Shown here: one piece after another, positions 1-9,886 of the stretch
Layout of the letters: the number at the start of each line of letters is the position of its first letter
Position numbering within the stretch: position 1 is the stretch's first letter
Assembly (NCBI GenBank): GCA_947034895.1
Contig: OX344763.1
Span: 61,585,093-61,649,092 of the forward strand
Direction: 5' to 3'
From: Rhytidiadelphus loreus
Lineage: Eukaryota > Streptophyta > Bryopsida > Hypnales > Hylocomiaceae
DNA: 64,000 nucleotides
Notes under the pieces: model-generated
Databases searched by the model: none
What the model saw: only the letters and a program-made list of their open reading frames with translations
Told to the model about the DNA's origin: nothing
Program-made: the position numbers and the translations under genes

Positions 1-71
1 TTGGTGGTAACATTGGATGCCTTGTATGTTAAACTAGAAATTGATGCACGAACCTTGTGCTGTACTTTCAT

Positions 72-88
72 GTCCAAGAAAATTGGAC
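72..88. other. Dyad symmetry GTCCAA/TTGGAC within the monomer
   Basis: The six-base arms GTCCAA (72-77) and TTGGAC (83-88) are perfect reverse complements separated by the five bases GAAAA. The same dyad recurs in most monomers. Monomers with ATGCCCAAG instead of ATGTCCAAG lose one outer pair, and those with CAATAAAATTGG or CAAGAGAATTGG change only the spacer. A short hairpin or cruciform is possible. A protein-binding role is speculative. Confidence 0.7.
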
Positions 89-114
89 CTCATGAAATTC
101 ACCTAAAGAATAAT

Positions 115-134
115 GTGCAAGCATGTGGTGCAAG
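115..134 (+). repeat. Short direct repeat GTGCAAG inside A monomers
   Basis: GTGCAAG occurs at 115-121 and again at 128-134, 13 bp apart, separated by CATGTG. It recurs in A-type monomers. In B-type monomers both copies are altered, to GTGAAAA and GGAAAAG. Confidence 0.75.
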
Positions 135-139
135 TTGCA
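129..139. other. Near-perfect palindrome TGCAA-G-TTGCA in A monomers
   Basis: Five-base arms TGCAA and TTGCA flank a single G. It is conserved in nearly all A-type monomers and destroyed in B-type monomers, where the matching bases read AAAAGGTTGGA. This makes it the clearest structural difference between the two classes. Function is unknown. Confidence 0.7.
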
Positions 140-162
140 ATTCTTCTTCAAACCAATTATCC

Positions 163-169
163 AAAAAAA
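163..169 (+). other. Seven-A tract followed by TATTCAT
   Basis: A run of seven A, then TATTCAT, closes most monomers. Common variants replace one A (AAGAAAATATT, AAATAAATATT, AAAAAATTATT). Phased A-tracts once per 176 bp can bend DNA and influence nucleosome placement; that is general knowledge and not shown here. Confidence 0.6.
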
Positions 170-528
170 TATTCATTTGGTGGTAACATTGAATGCCTTG
201 AATGTTAAACTAGAAAATAATGCACGAACCTTGTGCTGTACTTTCATCTCCAAGAAAATTGGACCTCATGAAATTCACCTAGAGAATAATGTGCAAGCAT
301 GTGGTGCAAGTTGCAATTCTTCTTGAATCCAAATATCCAAAAAAATATTCATTGGGTGGTAACATTGAATGCCTTGAATGTTAAACTAGAAATTCATGCA
401 CGAACCTTGTGCTGTACTTTCATGTCCAAGAAAATTGGACCTCATGAAATTCACCTAAAGAATAATGTGCAAGCATGTGGTGCAAGTTGCAATTCTTCTT
501 GCATCCAGTTATCCAAAAAAATATTCAT

Positions 529-704
529 TTGGTGGTAACATTGAATGCCTTGAATGTTGAACTAGAAATTGATGCACGAACCTTGTGCTGTACTTTCATG
601 TCCAAGAAAATTGGACCTCATGAAATTCACGTAAAGAAAAATGTGAAAACATGTGGAAAAGGTTGGAATTCCTCTTGAATCCAAATATCCAAAAAAATAT
701 TCAT
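529..704 (+). repeat. Reference B-type monomer
   Basis: The left part of this monomer matches A monomers, but the 50-bp segment at 628-677 differs from the A consensus at about ten positions without any length change. It reads CACGTAAAGAAAAATGTG, then AAAACATGTGGAAAAGG, then TTGGAATTCCTCTTG. A monomers have CACCTAAAGAATAATGTG, CAAGCATGTGGTGCAAG and TTGCAATTCTTCTTG at the matching positions. A subclass of B keeps TTGCAATTCC. I count about 42 B monomers, all at or before 22.35 kb. Confidence 0.85.
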
Positions 705-2288
705 TTGGTGGTAACATTGGATGCCTGGAATGTTAAACTAGAAATTGATGCACGAACCTTGTGCTGTACTTTCATGTCCAAGAAAATTGGACCTCATGAA
801 ATTCACCTAAAGAATAATGTGCAAGCATGTGGTGCAAGTTGCAATTCTTCTTGCATCCAATTATCCAAAAAAATATTCATTTGGTGGTAACATTGAATGC
901 CTTGAATGTTAAACTAGAAATTGGTGCACGAACCTTGTGCTGTACTTTCATGTCCAAGAAAATTGGTCCTCATGAAATTCAGGTAAAGAAAAATGTGAAA
1001 ACATGTGGAAAAGGTTGGAATTCCTCTTGCATCCAGTTATCCAAATAAATATTCATTTGGTGGTAACATTGGATGCCTTGTATGTTAAACTAGAAATTGG
1101 TGCACGAACCTAGTGCTGTATTTTCATGTCCAAGAAAATTGGACCTCATGAAATTCACCTAAAGAATAATGTGCAAACATGTGGTGCAAGTTGCAATTCT
1201 TCTTGAATCCAAATATCCAAGAAAATATTCATTTGGTGGTAACATTGGATGCCTTGAATGTCAAACTAGAAATTGATCTACGAACCTTGTGCTGTATTTT
1301 CATGTCCAAGAAAATTGGACCTCATGAAATTCACGTAAAGAAAAATGTGAAAACATGTGGAAAAGGTTGGAATTCCTCTTGAATCCAAATATCCAAAAAA
1401 ATATTCATTGGGTGGTAACATTGAATGCCTTGAATGTTAAACTAGAAATTGATGCACGAACCTTGTGCTGTACTTTCATGCCCAAGAAAATTGGACCTCA
1501 GGAAATTCACCTAAAGAATAATGTGCAAACATGTGGTGCAAGTTGCAATTCTTCTTGAATCCAAATATCCAAGAAAATATTCATTTGGTGGTAACATTGG
1601 ATGCCTTGAATGTCAAACTAGAAATTGATGCACGAACCTTGTGCTGTACTTTCATGTCCAAGAAAATTGGACCTCATGAAATTCAACTAGAGAATAATGT
1701 GCAAGCATGTGGTGCAAGTTGCAATTCTTCTTCAATTCAAATATCCAAGAAAATATTCATTTGGTGGTAACATTGAATGCCTTGAATGTTAAACTAGAAA
1801 TTGATGCACGAACCTTGTACTGTACTTTCATGTCCAAGAAAATTGGACCTCATGAAATTCACCTAAAGAATAATGTGCAAGCATGTGGTGCAAGTTGCAA
1901 TTCTTCTTGAATCCAAATATCCAAAAAAATATTCATTGGGTGGTAACATTGAATGCCTTGAATGTTAAACTAGAAATTGATGCACGAACCTTGTGCTGTA
2001 CTTTCATGTCCAAGAAAATTGGACCTCATGAAATTCACCTAAACAATAATGTGCAAGCATGTGGTGCAAGTTGCAATTCTTCTTCAATCCAATTATCCAA
2101 AAAAATATTCATTTGGTGGTAACATTGAATGCCTTGAATGTTAAACTAGAAATTGATCTACGAACCTTGTGCTGTATTTTCATGTCCAAGAAAATTGGAC
2201 CTCATGAAATTCACGTAAAGAAAAATGTGAAAACATGTGGAAAAGGTTGGAATTCCTCTCGAATCCAAATATCCAAAAAAATATTCAT

Positions 2289-2464
2289 TTGGTGGTAACA
2301 TTGGATGCCTTGTATGTTAAACTAGAAATTGATGCACAAACCTTGTGCTGTACTTTCATGTCCAAGAAAATTGGACCTCATGAAATTCAACTAGAGAATA
2401 ATGTGCAAGCATGTGGTGCAAGTTGCAATTCTTCTTCAATCCAAATATCCAAGAAAATATTCAT
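2289..2464 (+). repeat. Landmark CTTGTATG monomer, 13 monomers after the first
   Basis: The landmark CCTTGTATGTTAAACTAG combined with a GATGCAC start recurs at monomers beginning 1, 2289, 4401, 7392, 14608, 17248, 19184 and 22351. Spacings are 13, 12, 17, 41, 15, 11 and 18 monomers. This copy has GATGCACAAACC, so its usual CpG is lost by G to A. The spacing pattern suggests an ancestral higher-order unit of about 13 monomers whose length has drifted. Confidence 0.75.
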
Positions 2465-2992
2465 TTGGTGGTAACATTGAATGCCTTGAATGTTAAACTA
2501 GAAATTGATGCACGAACCTTGTACTGTACTTTCATGTCCAAGAAAATTGGACCTCATGAAATTCACCTAAAGAATAATGTGCAAGCATGTGGTGCAAGTT
2601 GCAATTCTTCTTGCATCCAGTTATCCAAAAAAATATTCATTTGGTGGTAACATTGAATGCCTTGAATGTTAAACTAGAAATTGGTGCACGAACCTTGTGC
2701 TGTACTTTCATGTCCAAGAAAATTGGACCTCATGAAATTCACCTAAACAATAATGTGCAAGCATGTGGTGCAAGTTGCAATTCTTCTTCAATCCAATTAT
2801 CCACAAAAATATTCATTTGGTGGTAACATTGAATGCCTTGAATGTTGAACTAGAAATTGATGCACGAACCTTGTGCTGTCCTTTCATGTCCAAGAAAATT
2901 GGACCTCAGGAAATTCACGTAAAGAAAAATGTGAAAACATGTGGAAAAGGTTGCAATTCCTCTTGAATCCAAATATCCAAAAAAATATTCAT

Positions 2993-4224
2993 TTGGTGGT
3001 AACATTGGATGCCTTGAATGTTAAACTAGAAATTGATGCACGAACCTTGTGCTGTACTTTCATGTCCAAGAAAATTGGACCTCAGGAAATTCACGTAAAG
3101 AAAAATGTGAAAACATGTGGAAAAGGTTGCAATTCCTCTTGAATCCAAATATCCAGAAAAATATTCATTTGGTGGTAACATTGAATGCCTTGAATGTTAA
3201 ACTAGAAATTCATGCACGAACCTTGTGCTGTACTTTCATGTCCAAGAAAATTGGACCTCATGAAATTCACCTAAAGAATAATGTGCAAGCATGTGGTGCA
3301 AGTTGCAATTCTTCTTCAATCCAATTATCCAAAAAAATATTCATTTGGTGGTAACATTGAATGCCTTGAATGTTGAACTAGAAATTGATGCACGAACCTT
3401 GTGCTGTCCTTTCATGTCCAAGAAAATTGGACCTCATGAAATTCACGTAAAGAAAAATGTGAAAACATGTGGTGCAAGTTGCAATTCTTCTTCAAACCAA
3501 TTATCCAAAAAAATATTCATTTGGTGGCAACATTGAATGCCTTGAATGTTGAACTAGAAATTGATGCACGAACCTTGTGCTGTCCTTTCATGTCCAAGAA
3601 AATTGGACCTCAGGAAATTCACGTAAAGAAAAATGTGAAAACATGTGGAAAAGGTTGCAATTCCTCTTGAATCCAAATATCCAGAAAAATATTCATTTGG
3701 TGGTAACATTGAATGCCTTGAATGTTAAACTAGAAATTCATGCACGAACCTTGTGCTGTACTTTCATGTCCAAGAAAATTGGACCTCATGAAATTCACCT
3801 AAAGAATAATGTGCAAGCATGTGGTGCAAGTTGCAATTCTTCTTCAATCCAATTATCCACAAAAATATTCATTTGGTGGTAACATTGAATGCCTTGAATG
3901 TTGAACTAGAAATTGATGCACGAACCTTGTGCTGTCCTTTCATGTCCAAGAAAATTGGACCTCAGGAAATTCACGTAAAGAAAAATGTGAAAACATGTGG
4001 AAAAGGTTGCAATTCCTCTTGAATCCAAATATCCAGAAAAATATTCATTTGGTGGTAACATTGAATGCCTTGAATGTTAAACTAGAAATTCATGCACGAA
4101 CCTTGTGCTGTACTTTCATGTCCAAGAAAATTGGACCGCATGAAATTCACCTAAAGAATAATGTGCAAGCATGTGGTGCAAGTTGCAATTCTTCTTCAAT
4201 CCAATTATCCAAAAAAATATTCAT
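2993..4224 (+). repeat. Local dimer amplification
   Basis: A two-monomer motif recurs at 352- or 528-bp spacing. It consists of a B subtype with TTGCAATTCC followed by an A monomer with AATTCATGCACG. The A members have that variant near 3207, 3735 and 4087. The intervening monomers share ATGTTGAACTAG and CTGTCCTTTCATG. The two tail variants AATTATCCACAAAAAT and AATTATCCAAAAAAAT distinguish the copies. Confidence 0.65.
3345..3520 (+). repeat. A/B recombinant monomer
   Basis: This monomer has the B-type left half of the diagnostic segment (CACGTAAAGAAAAATGTG, then AAAACATGTGG) and the A-type right half (TGCAAGTTGCAATTCTTC). The switch lies within the shared ACATGTGG, around 3465-3472. It is the only clear switch inside this segment that I noticed, and is evidence of short-tract conversion or unequal crossing over within a monomer. 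Confidence 0.8.
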
Positions 4225-4400
4225 TTGGTGGTAACATTGAATGCCTTGAATGTTAAACTAGAAATTGATCTACGAACCTTGTGCTGTATTTTCATGTCCA
4301 AGAAAATTGGACCTCATGAAATTCATTTAAAGAAAAATGTGAAAACATGTGGAAAAGGTTGGAATTCCTCTTGAATCCAAATATCCAAAAAAATATTCAT

Positions 4401-6434
4401 TTGGTGGTAACATTGGATGCCTTGTATGTTAAACTAGAAATTGATGCACGAACCTTGTGCTGTACTTTCATGTCCAAGAAAATTGGACCTCATGAAATTC
4501 ACCTAAAGAATAATGTGCAAGCATGTGGTGCAAGTTGCAATTCTTCTTCAAACCAATTATCCAAAAAAATATTCATTTGGTGGTAACATTGAATGCCTTG
4601 AATGTTAAACTAGAAAATAATGCACGAACCTTGTGCTGTACTTTCATCTCCAAGAAAATTGGACCTCATGAAATTCACCTAGAGAATAATGTGCAAGCAT
4701 GTGGTGCAAGTTGCAATTCTTCTTGAATCCAAATATCCAAAAAAATATTCATTGGGTGGTAACATTGAATGCCTTGAATGTTAAACTAGAAATTCATGCA
4801 CGAACCTTGTGCTGTACTTTCATGTCCAAGAAAATTGGACCTCATGAAATTCACCTAAAGAATAATGTGCAAGCATGTGGTGCAAGTTGCAATTCTTCTT
4901 GCATCCAGTTATCCAAAAAAATATTCATTTGGTGGTAACATTGAATGCCTTGAATGTTGAACTAGAAATTGATGCACGAACCTTGTGCTGTACTTTCATG
5001 TCCAAGAAAATTGGACCTCATGAAATTCACGTAAAGAAAAATGTGAAAACATGTGGAAAAGGTTGGAATTCCTCTTGAATCCAAATATCCAAAAAAATAT
5101 TCATTTGGTGGTAACATTGGATGCCTGGAATGTTAAACTAGAAATTGATGCACGAACCTTGTGCTGTACTTTCATGTCCAAGAAAATTGGACCTCATGAA
5201 ATTCACCTAAAGAATAATGTGCAAGCATGTGGTGCAAGTTGCAATTCTTCTTGCATCCAATTATCCAAAAAAATATTCATTTGGTGGTAACATTGAATGC
5301 CTTGAATGTTAAACTAGAAATTGGTGCACGAACCTTGTGCTGTATTTCCATGTCCACGAAAATTGGTCCTCATGAAATTCAGGTAAAGAAAAATGTGAAA
5401 ACATGTGGAAAAGGTTGGAATTCCTCTTGCATCCAGTTATCCAAATAAATATTCATTTGGTGGTAACATTGGATGCCTTGTATGTTAAACTAGAAATTGG
5501 TGCACGAACCTAGTGCTGTATTTTCATGTCCAAGAAAATTGGACCTCATGAAATTCACCTAAAGAATAATGTGCAAACATGTGGTGCAAGTTGCAATTCT
5601 TCTTGAATCCAAATATCCAAGAAAATATTCATTTGGTGGTAACATTGGATGCCTTGAATGTCAAACTAGAAATTGATCTACGAACCTTGTGCTGTATTTT
5701 CATGTCCAAGAAAATTGGACCTCATGAAATTCACGTAAAGAAAAATGTGAAAACATGTGGAAAAGGTTGGAATTCCTCTTGAATCCAAATATCCAAAAAA
5801 ATATTCATTGGGTGGTAACATTGAATGCCTTGAATGTTAAACTAGAAATTGATGCACGAACCTTGTGCTGTACTTTCATGCCCAAGAAAATTGGACCTCA
5901 GGAAATTCACCTAAAGAATAATGTGCAAACATGTGGTGCAAGTTGCAATTCTTCTTGAATCCAAATATCCAAGAAAATATTCATTTGGTGGTAACATTGG
6001 ATGCCTTGAATGTCAAACTAGAAATTGATGCACGAACCTTGGCTGTACTTTCATGTCCAAGAAAATTGGACCTCATGAAATTCAACTAGAGAATAATGTA
6101 CAAGCATGTGGTGCAAGTTGCAATTCTTCTTCAATTCAAATATCCAAGAAAATATTCATTTGGTGGTAACATTGAATGCCTTGAATGTTAAACTAGAAAT
6201 TGATGCACGAACCTTGTACTGTACTTTCATGTCCAAGAAAATTGGACCTCATGAAATTCACCTAAAGAATAATGTGCAAGCATGTGGTGCAAGTTGCAAT
6301 TCTTCTTGAATCCAAATATCCAAAAAAATATTCATTGGGTGGTAACATTGAATGCCTTGAATGTTAAACTAGAAATTGATGCACGAACCTTGTGCTGTAC
6401 TTTCATGTCCAAGAAAATTGGACCTCATGAAATT
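4401..6434 (+). repeat. Higher-order repeat copy, 25-monomer offset (copy 2)
   Basis: This is the near-identical partner of 1-2035. Within it the patch at 5345-5357 (TATTTCCATGTCCACG) differs from the first copy at three sites in 13 bp. The first two of these match the TATTTCCATG form used in the equivalent monomers at about 8334, 10622 and 12910. That points to conversion from another unit or reversion in the first copy. It also contains the 175-bp monomer at 5985. Confidence 0.85.
5985..6159 (+). repeat. 175-bp monomer with a one-base deletion
   Basis: The usual CCTTGTGCTG reads CCTTGGCTG, a single-base loss at 6040/6041. Every later monomer start is shifted by one base relative to the first 34. 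It is one of only two register breaks in the window. The partner monomer near 1585 in the 25-monomer copy is full length, so the deletion followed that duplication. Confidence 0.9.
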
Positions 6435-7391
6435 CAACTAGAGAATAATGTGCAAGCATGTGGTGCAAGTTGCAATTCTTCTTCAATTCAAATATCCAAG
6501 AAAATATTCATTTGGTGGTAACATTGAATGCCTTGAATGTTAAACTAGAAATTGATGCACGAACCTTGTACTGTACTTTCATGTCCAAGAAAATTGGACC
6601 TCATGAAATTCACCTAAAGAATAATGTGCAAGCATGTGGTGCAAGTTGCAATTCTTCTTGCATCTAGTTATCCAAAAAAATATTCATTTGGTGGTAACAT
6701 TGAATGCCTTGAATGTTAAACTAGAAATTGGTGCACGAACCTTGTGCTGTACTTTCATGTCCAAGAAAATTGGACCTCATGAAATTCACCTAAACAATAA
6801 TGTGCAAGCATGTGGTGCAAGTTGCAATTCTTCTTCAATCCAATTATCCACAAAAATATTCATTTGGTGGTAACATTGAATGCCTTGAATGTTGAACTAG
6901 AAATTGATGCACGAACCTTGTGCTGTCCTTTCATGTCCAAGAAAATTGGACCTCAGGAAATTCACGTATAGAAAAATGTGAAAACATGTGGAAAAGGTTG
7001 CAATTCCTCTTGAATCCAAATATCCAAAAAAATATTCATTTGGTGGTAACATTGGATGCCTTGAATGTTAAACTAGAAATTGATTAACGAACCTTGTGCT
7101 GTACTTTCATGTCCAAGAAAATTGGACCTCATGAAATTCACCTAAAGAATAATGTGCAAGCATGTGGTGCAAGTTGCAATTCTTCTTCAATCCAATTATC
7201 CAAAAAAATATTCATTTGGTGGTAACATTGAATGCCTTGAATGTTAAACTAGAAATTGATCTACGAACCTTGTGCTGTATTTTCATGTCCAAGAAAATTG
7301 GACCTCATGAAATTCACGTAAAGAAAAATGTGAAAACATGTGGAAAAGGTTGGAATTCCTCTTGAATCCAAATATCCAAAAAAATATTCAT

Positions 7392-8870
7392 TTGGTGGTA
7401 ACATTGGATGCCTTGTATGTTAAACTAGAAATTGATGCACGAACCTTGTGCTGTGCTTTCATGTCCAAGAAAATTGGACCTCATGAAATTCACCTAAAGA
7501 ATAATGTGCAAGCATGTGGTGCAAGTTGCAATTCTTCTTCAAACCAATTATCCAAAAAAATATTCATTTGGTGGTAACATTGAATGCCTTGAATGTTAAA
7601 CTAGAAAATAATGCACGAACCTTGTGCTGTACTTTCATCTCCAAGAAAATTGCACCTCATGAAATTCACCTAGAGAATAATGTGCAAGCATGTGGTGCAA
7701 GTTGCAATTCTTCTTGAATCCAAATATCCAAAAAAATATTCATTGGGTGGTAACATTGAATGCCTTGAATGTTAAACTAGAAATTGATGCACGAACCTTG
7801 TGCTGTACTTTCATGTCCAAGAAAATTGGACCTCATGAAATTCACCTAAAGAATAATGTGCAAGCATGTGGTGCAAGTTGCAATTCTTCTTGCATCCAAT
7901 TATCCAAAAAAATATTCATTTGGTGGTAACATTGAATGCCTTGAATGTTAAACTAGAAACTGATCTACGAACCTTGTGCTGTACTTTCATGTCCAAGAAA
8001 ATTGGACCTCATGAAATTCACGTAAAGAAAAATGTGAAAACATGTGGAAAAGGTTGGAATTCCTCTTGAATCCAAATATCCAAAAAAATATTCATTTGGT
8101 GGTAACATTGGATGCCTTGAATGTTAAACTAGAAATTGATGCACGAACCTTGTGCTGTACTTTCATGTCCAAGAAAATTGGACCTCATGAAATTCACCTA
8201 AACAATAATGTGCAAGCATGTGGTGCAAGTTGCAATTCTTCTTGCATCCAATTATCCAAAAAAATATTCATTTGGTGGTAACATTGAATGCCTTGAATGT
8301 TAAACTAGAAATTGGTGCACGAACCTTGTGCTGTATTTCCATGTCCAAGAAAATTGGTCCTCATGAAATTCACGTAAAGAAAAATGTGAAAACATGTGGA
8401 AAAGGTTGGAATTCCTCTTGCATCCAGTTATCCAAATAAATATTCATTTGGTGGTAACATTGGATGCCTTGTATGTTAAACTAGAAATTGGTGCACGAAC
8501 CTTGTGCTGTATTTTCATGTCCAAGAAAATTGGACCTCATGAAATTCACCTAAAGAATAATGTGCAAACATGTGGTGCAAGTTGTAATTCTTCTTGAATC
8601 CAAATATCCAAGAAAATATTCATTTGGTGGTAACATTGGATGCCTTGAATGTCAAACTAGAAATTGATCTACGAACCTTGTGCTGTATTTTCATGTCCAA
8701 GAAAATTGGACCTCATGAAATTCACGTAAAGAAAAATGTGAAAACATGTGGAAAAGGTTGGAATTCCTCTTGAATCCAAATATCCAAAAAAATATTCATT
8801 GGGTGGTAACATTGAATGCCTTGAATGTTAAACTAGAAATTGATGCACGAACCTTGTGCTGTACTTTCAT
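7392..8870 (+). repeat. Third copy of the left-end higher-order unit
   Basis: This stretch starts with the CTTGTATG landmark followed by the AAAATAATGCACG monomer, then alternating A and B monomers in the same order as 1-1480 and 4401-5880. It is more diverged: GATGCACG replaces CATGCACG in the third monomer, and ACTGATCTACG appears in the fourth. The same order recurs at 14608-16086, 41 monomers further on. Confidence 0.7.
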
Positions 8871-9886
8871 GTCCAAGAAAATTGGACCTCATGAAATTCA
8901 ACTAGAGAATAATGTGCAAGCATGTGGTGCAAGTTGTAATTCTTCTTGAATCCAAATATCCAAAAAAATATTCATTGGGTGGTAACATTGAATGCCTTGA
9001 ATGTCAAACTAGAAATTGATGCACGAACCTTGTGCTGTACTTTCATGTCCAAGAAAATTGGACCTCATGAAATTCAACTAGAGAATAATGTGCAAGCATG
9101 TGGTGCAAGTTGCAATTCTTCTTGAATCCAAATATCCAAAAAAATATTCATTGGGTGGTAACATTGAATGCCTTGAATGTTAAACTAGAAATTGATGCAC
9201 GAACCTTGTGCTGTACTTTCATGTCCAAGAAAATTGGACCTCATGAAATTCAACTAGAGAATAATGTGCAAGCATGTGGTGCAAGTTGCAATTCTTCTTG
9301 AATCCAAATATCCAAAAAAATATTCATTGGGTGGTAACATTGAATGCCTTGAATGTTAAACTAGAAATTGATGCACGAACCTTGTGCTGTACTTTCATGT
9401 CCAAGAAAATTGGACCTCATGAAATTCAACTAGAGAATAATGTGCAAGCATGTGGTGCAAGTTGCAATTCTTCTTCAATTCAAATATCCAAGAAAATATT
9501 CATTTGGTGGTAACATTGAATGCCTTGAATGTTAAACTAGAAATTGATGCACGAACCTTGTACTGTACTTTCATGTCCAAGAAAATTGGACCTCATGAAA
9601 TTCACCTAAAGAATAATGTGCAAGCATGTGGTGCAAGTTGCAATTCTTCTTGCATCCAGTTATCCAAAAAAATATTCATTTGGTGGTAACATTGAATGCC
9701 TTGAATGTTAAACTAGAAATTGGTGCACGAACCTTGTGCTGTACTTTCATGCCCAAGAAAATTGGACCTCATGAAATTCACCTAAACAATAATGTGCAAG
9801 CATGTGGTGCAAGTTGCAATTCTTCTTCAATCCAATTATCCACAAAAATATTCATTTGGTGGTAACATTGAATGCCTTGAATGTTG

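Larger units (their letters stand above)
1..176 (+). repeat. Reference monomer, A type
   Basis: This is the first full unit and a convenient reference. It contains 62 G+C in 176 by hand count and one CpG (49-50, in GCACGAACC). From left to right it has the GGTGGTAACATT start, a GTCCAA/TTGGAC dyad (72-88), the A-type segment with a GTGCAAG direct repeat and a TGCAA-G-TTGCA dyad (115-139), a pyrimidine-rich stretch (about 141-149), and a seven-A tract followed by TATTCAT. It carries the CTTGTATG landmark at about 21-28, which marks only a few monomers of the left domain. Confidence 0.95.
1..2035 (+). repeat. Higher-order repeat copy, 25-monomer offset (copy 1)
   Basis: This stretch matches 4401-6434, offset 4,400 bp or 25 monomers (4,399 after the deletion near 6040). 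The order of variants is the same: CTTGTATG, AAAATAATGCACG, AATTCATGCACG, then alternating B monomers. Visible differences are three substitutions at 945, 948 and 957, one at 1699 and the deletion at 6040/6041. The match ends where this copy has CACCTAAACAAT and the other has CAACTAGAGAAT. The left limit is cut by the window edge. Confidence 0.85.

Noticed and set aside
64..70. Promoter or TATA-like motifs (TACTTTC, AAATATTC)
   Set aside because: They occur in every monomer by descent. There is no positional or contextual sign of a promoter.
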